Assembly: GCA_002361735.1 (NCBI GenBank)
Contig: DETS01000120.1
Location: 25,942 to 62,936, forward strand
Source: Lachnospiraceae bacterium UBA3282
GTDB taxonomy: Bacteria; Bacillota; Clostridia; Lachnospirales; Lachnospiraceae
Length of the DNA: 36,995 nucleotides
Reading direction: 5' to 3'
Shown in pieces: positions 23,819 through 30,851 of this stretch (position 1 is its first letter; the number at the start of each line of letters is the position of its first letter). The notes under the pieces are model-generated. The model had not been told where the DNA came from and ran no database searches. It saw only the letters and a list, made by a program, of their open reading frames with translations. The position numbers were made by a program, and so were the translations under genes.

Positions 23819-24811
23819 TCAGTGACGGTAAAAGCGAATGGTAAAACAGGCGCCGCCCTCCCGCCTGTTTTCCGCCCGTATGGTTCCGTTCTGACATTCA
23901 ATAATTTCCTTGGCGATAGCCAGTCCGATACCGACACCGCCCTCCCCTGCATTCTTCCCCCGATAAAACCTGTCAAAGAGGTGCGGAATGTCCTCCTTCC
24001 CAAAGCCCTCTCCTTCATCCCATATCAAAAGTTCCGTATACAGCGGATTCTGCTCACAAGAGCAGTAAATGCTTCCTCCCGCACTGTGTTCCGCACAGTT
24101 TTTCATCAGATTCATAATCGCTTCCATCGTCCATTCCGGATCCACGGTAATCGGTATTTCCCCCAGTTCCGGAATCCTGACGGCTGCCCCAGACCGCGCA
24201 AACAGTTCCTCCAAATGATCCGCCGCCAGCACCAGCAGAGTATAAACATCCGACTCCTTCTTCTTGAAAACCAGTGTCCCGGCATCCAGGCGCGCCAAAA
24301 TCAGCAGCGCTTCTTCCAAATGCGTCAGTCTCATCAGCTGTCTGTGAATCTGCGAAAACCTTTCCTTTTCCTCTTTTCCTTTCTCCGTTTCTGCCGCTCC
24401 AAAATTCTGCATCGTCAAAGAGATTGCCGTGATCGGTGTTTTGATCTGGTGGGCAATATTGGAAAGATTTTTGGCGAACTCCTCTTTCGCCTGCACTGCC
24501 GTCTCCCTTGTCCGATAAAGAAAGGTCACGGTCTTATAGATTTCATCCTCCAGTTTGGAAAACGCATCCTCGCCAAGCGCGGAAAGGATTGCCGCCTTTC
24601 CTGTATTCGCCTGCTCCAGATACTCCGTCAGTGCACGAATGCGCAGCTTCTCCCTTCTCTTTTGCCAAAAAAGTCCTGCCGCAAGAAAAAAGGCGCCTGC
24701 CAGTCTGAGCGCCCACTCATCAGAAAGTGTCATAATTACAATACCCAAAATCGTCAATCCTATTGACAATCTACTTTCCAAAGCAGCTCTCCTGCTCATT
24801 TCCACGCCCAT
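23819..24811 (-). CDS. Intramembrane-sensing histidine kinase (BceS-like)
   Basis: Sensor kinase of 330 residues with only two close membrane segments (about 15-30 and 34-49) and almost no external loop, so it has no room for its own ligand domain. HisKA motif NIAHQIKTPITAI with phospho-acceptor His121; N box MNLMKNCAEHS; G boxes DEGEGFGKEDI and GVGIGLAIAKEI. In BceS-type systems such kinases sense through the partner ABC permease, which here lies two genes downstream and has a large external domain. GGGGGA precedes the ATG. The regulator gene is upstream, separated by 120 bases holding a decayed copy of the regulator's 3' end. Confidence 0.92.
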   Translation of the reverse strand: MGVEMSRRAALESRLSIGLTILGIVIMTLSDEWALRLAGAFFLAAGLFWQKRREKLRIRALTEYLEQANTGKAAILSALGEDAFSKLEDEIYKTVTFLYRTRETAVQAKEEFAKNLSNIAHQIKTPITAISLTMQNFGAAETEKGKEEKERFSQIHRQLMRLTHLEEALLILARLDAGTLVFKKKESDVYTLLVLAADHLEELFARSGAAVRIPELGEIPITVDPEWTMEAIMNLMKNCAEHSAGGSIYCSCEQNPLYTELLIWDEGEGFGKEDIPHLFDRFYRGKNAGEGGVGIGLAIAKEIIECQNGTIRAENRREGGACFTIRFYRH

Positions 24812-24822
24812 ATCTCATCCCC

Positions 24823-24853
24823 CTTGCGATACTCTGTGCTTCCGACCGTTTCC
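24823..24853 (-). repeat. Decayed duplicate of the response-regulator 3' end
   Basis: These 31 bases match 24941-24971 (the codons for TVRSVGYRM near the regulator's C-terminus) at 23 of 31 positions without gaps, offset 118 bases. The copy lies in the gap between the regulator stop and the kinase start and reads like TVGSTEYRKGDE in one frame. It suggests a past tandem partial duplication or a shifted gene end. Confidence 0.45.
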
Positions 24854-24931
24854 CGGCAAAGCAGCCTGCTGTTCTTCCCTTTTCTCATCTTCTCTCCATT
24901 TCTGCACAACTTTTCGCGGCACTCTCAATGC

Positions 24932-25597
24932 TCAATCTTCCATGCGATACCCCACACTTCTGACCGTTTTCAAACAGGACGGCTGCCCCAGCTTTTCCCG
25001 CAGGCGCTTGACCGTTACAGTCAACGTATTGTCATTCACATAGTTTCCCTTCACATCCCATACCTGTTCCAAAATCTTTTCCCTGGTCACGATCCTTCCC
25101 TTACTACGCATCAGGCATAAGAGCACTTCATACTCCGCCGCGCTTAAAAGTACCTCGTCGGTATCACAAAAGACCTGTCTGTTATTTAAGTCCATCGAGA
25201 TTCCGCCGCAGGAAAGATAACGCGAATCCGCGCCGCCGCTTCTGCGCAGCAGCGCCATGATCCGGGAATACAGTACCTCCAGATCAAAAGGCTTCACCAC
25301 ATAATCGTCGGCTCCATTTTGAAACCCCGCCACCACATCCGCGGAATCTCCCCGCACCGTGAGAAAAATGACCGGCAGTTCTTTCCAGTTCCTGCGGATC
25401 AGGCGGCACAGTGCCTCCCCCTGTCCGTCCGGCATATTCCAGTCTAAGAGCACCAGCGCCGGCACCTGTCTGCTCAACGCCTTTTCCATCTCCAAAAGCG
25501 TTGGATACACCGTCACCCGATAAGCTTTCTGTTCCAGGTAGCCTTTCACCGCTTCCGCAATCTGCTCATCGTCCTCAGCATAGTAAATTTCGATCAT
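24932..25597 (-). CDS. OmpR-family response regulator
   Basis: Partner of the BceS-like kinase, 221 residues. Receiver: acidic pair EDD (8-10), phospho-acceptor Asp52 in LVLLDWNMPDGQG, FLTVRGD and Lys102 in YVVKPFD. C-terminal winged helix (about 125-221) with AAEYEVLLCLMRSKGRIVTR, VNDNTLTVTVKRLREKLG and VRSVGYRM. The WNMPDGQG form and short spacing are typical of regulators linked to BceAB-type transporters in Clostridia. The ATG has only a weak Shine-Dalgarno (ACAGGAT). The 116-base region before it holds 22-bp-spaced direct repeats and a 10-bp-stem hairpin, which may regulate this gene. It starts the regulator-kinase-ATPase-permease group. Confidence 0.93.
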   Translation of the reverse strand: MIEIYYAEDDEQIAEAVKGYLEQKAYRVTVYPTLLEMEKALSRQVPALVLLDWNMPDGQGEALCRLIRRNWKELPVIFLTVRGDSADVVAGFQNGADDYVVKPFDLEVLYSRIMALLRRSGGADSRYLSCGGISMDLNNRQVFCDTDEVLLSAAEYEVLLCLMRSKGRIVTREKILEQVWDVKGNYVNDNTLTVTVKRLREKLGQPSCLKTVRSVGYRMED

Positions 25598-25614
25598 ATC
25601 CTGTTTCTGCCTTT

Positions 25615-25651
25615 CTTCTGAGTCTGCTTCGTCAGCCTTCTGACTCTGCTT
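25615..25651 (-). repeat. Direct repeat, 22-bp period, before the response regulator
   Basis: CTTCTGAGTCTGCTT (25615-25629) and CTTCTGACTCTGCTT (25637-25651) match at 14 of 15 positions, with a seven-base spacer. The period of 22 bases is about two helical turns, as in many OmpR-family operators, but the repeats end only 17 bases before the regulator's ATG, so they lie in the leader. A tandem duplication is the simpler explanation. Confidence 0.5.
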
Positions 25652-25692
25652 ATGCGCGCAGAAGGCTGCCTCCCGCCCTGCGGAAAGCAGCC
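25633..25692 (-). promoter_or_regulatory. Overlapping alternative hairpins before the response regulator
   Basis: CAGCCTTCTG (25633-25642) and CAGAAGGCTG (25659-25668) form a perfect 10-bp stem with a 16-base loop. The second arm also contains GGCTGC (25664-25669), which can pair instead with GCAGCC (25687-25692). The two stems exclude each other, an attenuator-like geometry, but no T-run follows either one. Confidence 0.4.
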
Positions 25693-25713
25693 CCCTTTGT
25701 CTATCCGTTCGTC

Positions 25714-26382
25714 TTATACGATGATCTCCAGATACCCCACCATCTTTGCATGATCAAATTCCTTGATCACCCCCAGATTCGGGTCATAATACTTGCCTTC
25801 ATACCCTACCAGATAATGACTGTATCTGCCCATGCGCTCCATGATGATCGTACATTTCGGCAGTTCCACGCTTTTCCCCAGCGTATAAACGATCTTGTCC
25901 GCATGACGGATACCAAGATACTCAAGCGTTGCAATCATCTTGCTCATGTTTGCCTGCCACTCTCTGCACTTCATGATATCACATGCCTCGTCCAACGTGG
26001 TCCCCGCGATCATGGCGATACAGGACTGTCCGCAGAGCCCGTCCCAGGGCTGTGTCACCAGCTCGACACCATCGATCTTCCTGATCGGATTCTCCACACT
26101 GTATGGGCCGTCACCGCTGCTGCTTATGCCATTCCCCACGATCTCAATGGAAATCAGATACTTCTTGCCAAGTTCCACCTTCGCAAGCGTATCCGAGCTT
26201 ACCGGAATATCGTAGTAGCCCTGCCCCTTGGGAAGCAGATCGCAGATAAAGCACACGTCGTCAAAACAGACCCGCACCGGCGCGTCGCCCACCTTCTCGC
26301 ATACCTCCCACACGTTAAAGGGTACGGCGATCGCATTCTCATTCTCCCGAAATTCTACAGTTCCTTCAAATTCGTATTTCAT
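25714..26382 (-). CDS. DUF1905 domain fused to a C39-like cysteine peptidase domain
   Basis: A 222-residue soluble protein with two parts. Residues 2-82 match the DUF1905 beta-barrel pattern: EFEGTVEFRENENAIAVPFN, then VGDAPVRVCFDDV and YDIPVSSDTLAKVELGKKY. Residues 105-222 look like a C39/papain-like peptidase: Gln111 (oxyanion), Cys117 in QPWDGLCGQSCIAMIAG, His179 in RYSHYLVGYEGKYY and Asp190 in YYDPN, giving a complete Gln-Cys-His-Asp set. There is no signal peptide or membrane segment, so it acts inside the cell or on something there. C39 peptidases normally trim double-glycine leader peptides during export; stand-alone ones are less common. It stands 116 bases upstream of a two-component/ABC module and downstream of a lysozyme. 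Function unknown. Confidence 0.75.
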   Translation of the reverse strand: MKYEFEGTVEFRENENAIAVPFNVWEVCEKVGDAPVRVCFDDVCFICDLLPKGQGYYDIPVSSDTLAKVELGKKYLISIEIVGNGISSSGDGPYSVENPIRKIDGVELVTQPWDGLCGQSCIAMIAGTTLDEACDIMKCREWQANMSKMIATLEYLGIRHADKIVYTLGKSVELPKCTIIMERMGRYSHYLVGYEGKYYDPNLGVIKEFDHAKMVGYLEIIV

Positions 26383-26476
26383 GTTTCCCCGCCTTTCTTT
26401 TTTGTATCTCTACAGCGTCGTCGCGTAGTGACTCCTGCCTCCGCGCTGTGCCTACCATCATGTATCTGTTTGCCGC

Positions 26477-27589
26477 TTACGGTGTATCAAAACTGATATT
26501 TAAGTCCACATCCCCGCTGATACCGGAAACCCTGCCCTTATTGGTGTACTGCCATATCCGGAAATCATAGGGGAAATAATAAGCATCGTCATAGTAGGCA
26601 AACCACTTATCGTATTCTTCCAGCTTCTCGATGTCCAGCATCAGCATAAAGGTTTTTAAGTTGCCGTAAATCATGGGGGTATAACCCGCCTCTTTAATTT
26701 TTTCGCAGAAGGCAAGACAGTACTCTGTCCGTTCTTTTCTGGTCAGATCGTTTGCCCTCGCCTCTGAGCTCGTCACCGTCTCCACATCCAGAACAATTGG
26801 GTATTTCACCTTATAGGGATTGATGGATTCCAGTACAAACTCCGCCTCTTCCTCCGCTTCCTCCACACTCATGGCCTGGGTAAAGAAATAAACCCCCACA
26901 TCAATGTCATGATCTAATGCGCCCTCGATATTCCGCTGAAAAGACTCATCCTCCATGATCTCACCTGTCGTATAGCCTCTGATCCCCAAGCGGATAAAGG
27001 CATATTCCACCTCGTCGTCCGCCACCTTTGACCAATCGATCTTATCCTGATAGCGTGAAACATCGATACCCTTGTGGGAAATCCGCTCCCCGTCCTGATA
27101 GTAATGCATCACACCGTCTTCATCCTCCTGAAAGGACTCGGGATCATATGTATTTTTCGCAAGTGATTCCAAAATGGGAAAGAAATAATACCTTCCCGTA
27201 TCCGCCACCACGATCTCCTCCGGGAAAAAGGCGCGCAGCATATCCGTTGTGCTCTCACCGGAAGACATGAGCATCTTCAGTCTGTCAAGAAACGCATTGC
27301 TGACCTCCTCGCCCGTCTTTTCCTCTGTCTCCTTCACCGCAGCCTCGACCAGCGCGTCCACTTCATCCTGGCTGTAGGACGCGTCTTCTTCCAGCCGAAG
27401 GATCTCCAGCTCGCTCATCGTCTCCACATTCTTCTGTTGAAGCGCCCGGCACTGAAATACCATCACTAAACAGATCGTAACTGCCGTTAACGTTACGATA
27501 CACAAAAGAATGGAACCTGCCAAAATATGGTTTTCCGATTTCCTGCGCTTCTTTTTTCGGCGCTTTCCCTGTATCTGATTCTCCTGCAT
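26477..27589 (-). CDS. Membrane-anchored GH25 lysozyme
   Basis: Muramidase cutting the MurNAc-GlcNAc bond of peptidoglycan. A very basic cytoplasmic start (KRRKKKRRK) and one membrane segment (about 22-45) anchor the protein, with the rest outside. A Glu-rich helical stalk (about 48-165) leads to the GH25 domain (173-370): KGIDVSRYQDKIDW (Asp176), FIRLGIRGYTTGEI, DVGVYFFTQA, the catalytic pair in YPIVLDVETV (Asp268, Glu270), and WQYTNKGRVSGISGDVDLN. All GH25 acidic residues are in place. 370 residues. AAGGAG precedes the ATG. It follows the YitT gene by 36 bases and probably shares its transcript. Confidence 0.93.
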   Translation of the reverse strand: MQENQIQGKRRKKKRRKSENHILAGSILLCIVTLTAVTICLVMVFQCRALQQKNVETMSELEILRLEEDASYSQDEVDALVEAAVKETEEKTGEEVSNAFLDRLKMLMSSGESTTDMLRAFFPEEIVVADTGRYYFFPILESLAKNTYDPESFQEDEDGVMHYYQDGERISHKGIDVSRYQDKIDWSKVADDEVEYAFIRLGIRGYTTGEIMEDESFQRNIEGALDHDIDVGVYFFTQAMSVEEAEEEAEFVLESINPYKVKYPIVLDVETVTSSEARANDLTRKERTEYCLAFCEKIKEAGYTPMIYGNLKTFMLMLDIEKLEEYDKWFAYYDDAYYFPYDFRIWQYTNKGRVSGISGDVDLNISFDTP

Positions 27590-27625
27590 AGATTCTCCTT
27601 CTCATTTTTGCAAATGCGCATGCCG

Positions 27626-28465
27626 TTACACACGCTCGCTGAAATAGCTTTTGTATCCCTCCCCAAAGACCTCCGATGCACCGGTGATGATCGTAAAGGA
27701 CTCGGGATCCTCCTGTTTAACGATTTCCTCCGCCCGCGGAGAAACCGTTTTTTTTACCACACATAAAATGACCTTCTTGTTATCTCCACTATATGCGCCC
27801 TGCCCGTTTATATATGTCACGCCGACAGCCAGCTGCGCCATCAGCCGATCCGCGATCCTGTCCGCCCGGCTGCTGATGATATAGAGCAGTTTTGCCTCGT
27901 CTCTGCCGTAGAGCACGATGTCCATCACCAATGATGTCGTCGTGATAGAGATTGCCGCATACAGCGCCGCGTTCACATCCCGGAACAGAATGCCGGAGAG
28001 CGTCACCACCAGAGCATCCGCAATAAAAAAGAGCTTTCCCGTGCGCAGATGCGGAAACTTCAGCCGCAGCGCCTTGACAATGATATCCATACCGCCCGTA
28101 GTGGCTCCCACGCGAAAGATCACTCCCACGGAGACCGCCGTCAGACTCCCTCCGACCAGCGCCGCCAACAAAATATCCTCCGTAGCCGCCCCCAAAGGCG
28201 CCAGCAAATTCGTAAAGACAGAGATCAGCGCCGTCGCGTAGATGGATGACAGGGTCAGACCGATTCCAAACTTCCATATCGCAAAAGCCAGAATCGGGAT
28301 ATTGAGCAGCATAATATACGTACCTGTACCGATCGGTAAAAATTTGTTCAAAATAATGGCAATACCGGTCACCCCTCCGGGCGCCATATTGTTAGGGTCT
28401 GTAAAGAGACTGACCCCGGCGGCATACACAAATGCCGCTGCCGTTATGATAGCATACTTTTTCAT
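27626..28465 (-). CDS. YitT-family membrane protein (DUF161/DUF2179)
   Basis: Integral membrane protein of unknown transport role, 279 residues from the chosen start. Five to six hydrophobic segments in residues 3-200, with the family motifs DPNNMAPGGVTGIAIILN and FRVGATTGGMDIIVKAL. A soluble C-terminal DUF2179 domain (about 205-279) includes KKVILCVVKKTVSPRAEEIV and ITGASEVFGEGYKSY. The open frame begins 20 codons earlier, but those ATGs lack a Shine-Dalgarno while AGGTGG stands about 11 bases before ATG 28465, and the protein then starts MKKYAIITAAAFVYAAG as relatives do. It lies between ilvA and the lysozyme gene. Confidence 0.88.
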   Translation of the reverse strand: MKKYAIITAAAFVYAAGVSLFTDPNNMAPGGVTGIAIILNKFLPIGTGTYIMLLNIPILAFAIWKFGIGLTLSSIYATALISVFTNLLAPLGAATEDILLAALVGGSLTAVSVGVIFRVGATTGGMDIIVKALRLKFPHLRTGKLFFIADALVVTLSGILFRDVNAALYAAISITTTSLVMDIVLYGRDEAKLLYIISSRADRIADRLMAQLAVGVTYINGQGAYSGDNKKVILCVVKKTVSPRAEEIVKQEDPESFTIITGASEVFGEGYKSYFSERV

Positions 28466-28582
28466 GAAATCAGATTCCACCTTTTCCTTCTGTACTGCTA
28501 TCATACCCGTTTTTCGCCCGTTCATGCCGCTTTTGCCGCAGATGTTTCCATCCGGCGGCGATACGTCCTGATTCTACGGCTT

Positions 28583-29806
28583 CTAAATGCTTGCCCGCAC
28601 CAGCTTGGGCTGATACCCCTGCTGTTCCAGCGCCGTTATGATTTGCTTCTTATGTTCCGTACCGTAAGCTTCCAGCGTGATCCGCAGTTCCACCGCCGCA
28701 TTCCTGTTGATGGAGACGAACTGATTATGCTCAAGCTTGATAACGTTGCCGTTCTCCTTTGCTATGACATCGGACACTCTGGAAAGCTCGCCCGGCTTGT
28801 CCGGCAGAAGTACAGACACGGTAAAGATCCGATCCCGCAGCACCAGCCCCTGCTGCACCACGGAGGACATGGTGATCACATCCATGTTGCCGCCGCTTAA
28901 GATGGACACCACCTTTTTGTTTTTCACGTTCAGATGCTTTAAGGCCGCCACAGTCAAAAGACCGGAATTTTCCACCACCATCTTATGATTTTCCACCATA
29001 TCAAGGAAGGCGCCCACCAGCTCCTCATCCTCCACGGTGATGATATCGTCAAGATTCTTACTGACATAAGGGAATATCTTTTCGCCCGGCGTCTTGACCG
29101 CAGTACCGTCCGCAATGGTGTTTACCTGCGGCATGGTCTGCACCTTGCCCGCCTTGATGGACGCCTGCATGCAGGCGGCTCCCGCCGGCTCCACGCCGAT
29201 GACCTTGATTTTCGGATTCAACAGCTTTGCCAGCGTGGAAACGCCTGTGGCAAGACCGCCGCCGCCGATCGGCACCAGAATATAATCGACGAGGGGCAGT
29301 TCCTTGATGATCTCCATGGCAATCGTCCCCTGCCCTGTCGCCACATCCAGATCGTCAAACGGGTGTACGAATGTATATCCTTTCTCCTTTGCCAGATCCA
29401 GCGCATAGGCACATGCCTCGTCATAGACATCCCCGCTCAGAATCACTTCCGCCCCGTAGCCCTTCGTTCGGTTCACCTTGATCAGCGGGGTAGTGTTCGG
29501 CATTACGATCACCGCCTTCACGCCGTAGCATTTGGCAGCGTAAGCCACACCCTGCGCGTGGTTTCCAGCGGAAGCCGTAATCAGTCCCTTTTCCCGTTCT
29601 TCTTCCGTGAGCGTGCTGATCTTATAATAGGCGCCGCGCAGCTTATAGGCGCCCGTCAGCTGCATATTTTCCGGCTTTAAGTAGACCTTATTGCCCGTCT
29701 GCGCACTGAAATAGTCGCTGTAGACGAGCTTCGTCTCGGAGGCAACCTCCTTCACGATCTCATAGGCTTCCTCGAACTTGTCCAATGTCAGATCCTTCGT
29801 ACTCAT
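28583..29806 (-). CDS. ilvA: Threonine ammonia-lyase with C-terminal ACT domain
   Basis: PLP enzyme turning threonine into 2-oxobutanoate and ammonia, for isoleucine synthesis or threonine breakdown. PLP lysine Lys55 in TGAYKLRGAYY, substrate loop SAGNHAQG (79-86), phosphate-binding GGGGLATG (181-188), and SGGNMD near 300. An ACT domain (about 329-405) with TVSVLLPDKPGELSRV follows. 407 residues with a single ACT domain is the clostridial form, shorter than E. coli IlvA (514) and longer than TdcB (329), so the biosynthetic or catabolic role is not settled. AGAGGG precedes the ATG. It follows ftsY by 82 bases; no T-box or terminator is seen in that gap. Confidence 0.93.
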   Translation of the reverse strand: MSTKDLTLDKFEEAYEIVKEVASETKLVYSDYFSAQTGNKVYLKPENMQLTGAYKLRGAYYKISTLTEEEREKGLITASAGNHAQGVAYAAKCYGVKAVIVMPNTTPLIKVNRTKGYGAEVILSGDVYDEACAYALDLAKEKGYTFVHPFDDLDVATGQGTIAMEIIKELPLVDYILVPIGGGGLATGVSTLAKLLNPKIKVIGVEPAGAACMQASIKAGKVQTMPQVNTIADGTAVKTPGEKIFPYVSKNLDDIITVEDEELVGAFLDMVENHKMVVENSGLLTVAALKHLNVKNKKVVSILSGGNMDVITMSSVVQQGLVLRDRIFTVSVLLPDKPGELSRVSDVIAKENGNVIKLEHNQFVSINRNAAVELRITLEAYGTEHKKQIITALEQQGYQPKLVRASI

Positions 29807-29888
29807 TTCTGTTCCCTCTTTCTTTTCTATACTTATCGTTCCTTACCCTTAAAGCATTCTATAACGCCTGCAATTTTATCATCTTTCT

Positions 29889-30851
29889 CTATTCTTCCGC
29901 GGCTTTTTCCGTTTCCGGCACATTGAACAACGCATCCACAAACTGCTCGGCGTCAAACTTCTGCAAATCCTCGATGGACTCGCCCACGCCGATATATTTC
30001 ACGGGCACCTGCAATTCCGACTGCACCGCTACCGCGATGCCGCCCTTTGCCGTCCCATCGAGTTTCGTTAAGATAATGCCCGTCACCTGCGACACTTCCG
30101 CAAACTCCCTTGCCTGCTGCAGGGCGTTCTGCCCTGTGGTGCCGTCCAGAACGATCAGATTCTCCCTATGGGCATTCGGAAATTCTCTTTCTATGATGCG
30201 GTCGATTTTCTTCAGCTCCTCCATCAAATTCTTTTTATTGTGGAGCCGCCCCGCCGTATCGCACAGGAGCACATCCGCCTTTCTCGCCTTTGCCGCGTTC
30301 ACGGCATCATAGATCACACTTGCCGGATCTGCGCCCTCCGTGCCGCCGATGAGATCTACTCCGGCTCTGGCCGCCCATGCCGAGAGCTGCTCTCCTGCTG
30401 CCGCGCGAAAAGTATCCGCCGCCGCGATCAGCACCTTCCTGCCCTGCCCTTTAAGCTGTCCCGCCAATTTCCCAACGGTGGTCGTCTTGCCAACACCGTT
30501 GACGCCGATCAGCAGCACCACGGACTGCTCCTTCTCAAAATCATAGGCGGTCTCTCCAACCTGCATCTGCTCCTTGATGTTTGCAATCAGGTATTCCCGG
30601 CAGGCTTCCGGCTCTTTGATATGATTTTCCTTCACCTGCTGCCGCAGTTTCGTCAGAATCTCCTCTGTGGCTCCGACGCCGATATCCCCCATGATAAGGA
30701 TTTCTTCCAGCTCCTCGTAAAAATCCTCGTCAATGCTGGAAAAGCCGCTGAACACCGAATCGATCCCGTGTACGATATTATCTCTGGTCTTCGTGAGACC
30801 GTCCCGCAGCCTCCCAAAGAATCCCTTCTTTTCTTCACTCATATCAATCAT
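29889..30851 (-). CDS. ftsY: Signal recognition particle receptor FtsY
   Basis: Membrane-associated GTPase that receives the SRP-ribosome complex. NG domain only, with a short lead-in (EEKKGFFGRLRDGLTKT) instead of the long acidic A domain of E. coli, as usual in Firmicutes. P-loop GVNGVGKTTT, AAADTFRAAAGEQL, DTAGRLHNKKNL and TKLDGTAKGG are intact, and the final YIGVGESIEDLQKFD is typical. The start is ambiguous: AAGGAG lies four bases before ATG 30851 and 13 before ATG 30842, and a TTG at 30854 is also in frame. It overlaps the end of smc, so it is coupled to it. Confidence 0.96.
   Translation of the reverse strand: MIDMSEEKKGFFGRLRDGLTKTRDNIVHGIDSVFSGFSSIDEDFYEELEEILIMGDIGVGATEEILTKLRQQVKENHIKEPEACREYLIANIKEQMQVGETAYDFEKEQSVVLLIGVNGVGKTTTVGKLAGQLKGQGRKVLIAAADTFRAAAGEQLSAWAARAGVDLIGGTEGADPASVIYDAVNAAKARKADVLLCDTAGRLHNKKNLMEELKKIDRIIEREFPNAHRENLIVLDGTTGQNALQQAREFAEVSQVTGIILTKLDGTAKGGIAVAVQSELQVPVKYIGVGESIEDLQKFDAEQFVDALFNVPETEKAAEE

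Noticed and set aside
23769..23897. N-terminal extension of the ABC ATPase
   Set aside because: It overlaps the kinase gene's end, has no family resemblance, and GGAGG serves ATG 23768.
29807..29888. T-box or other riboswitch before ilvA
   Set aside because: Only 82 bases are available and no T-box sequence or terminator stem is seen.
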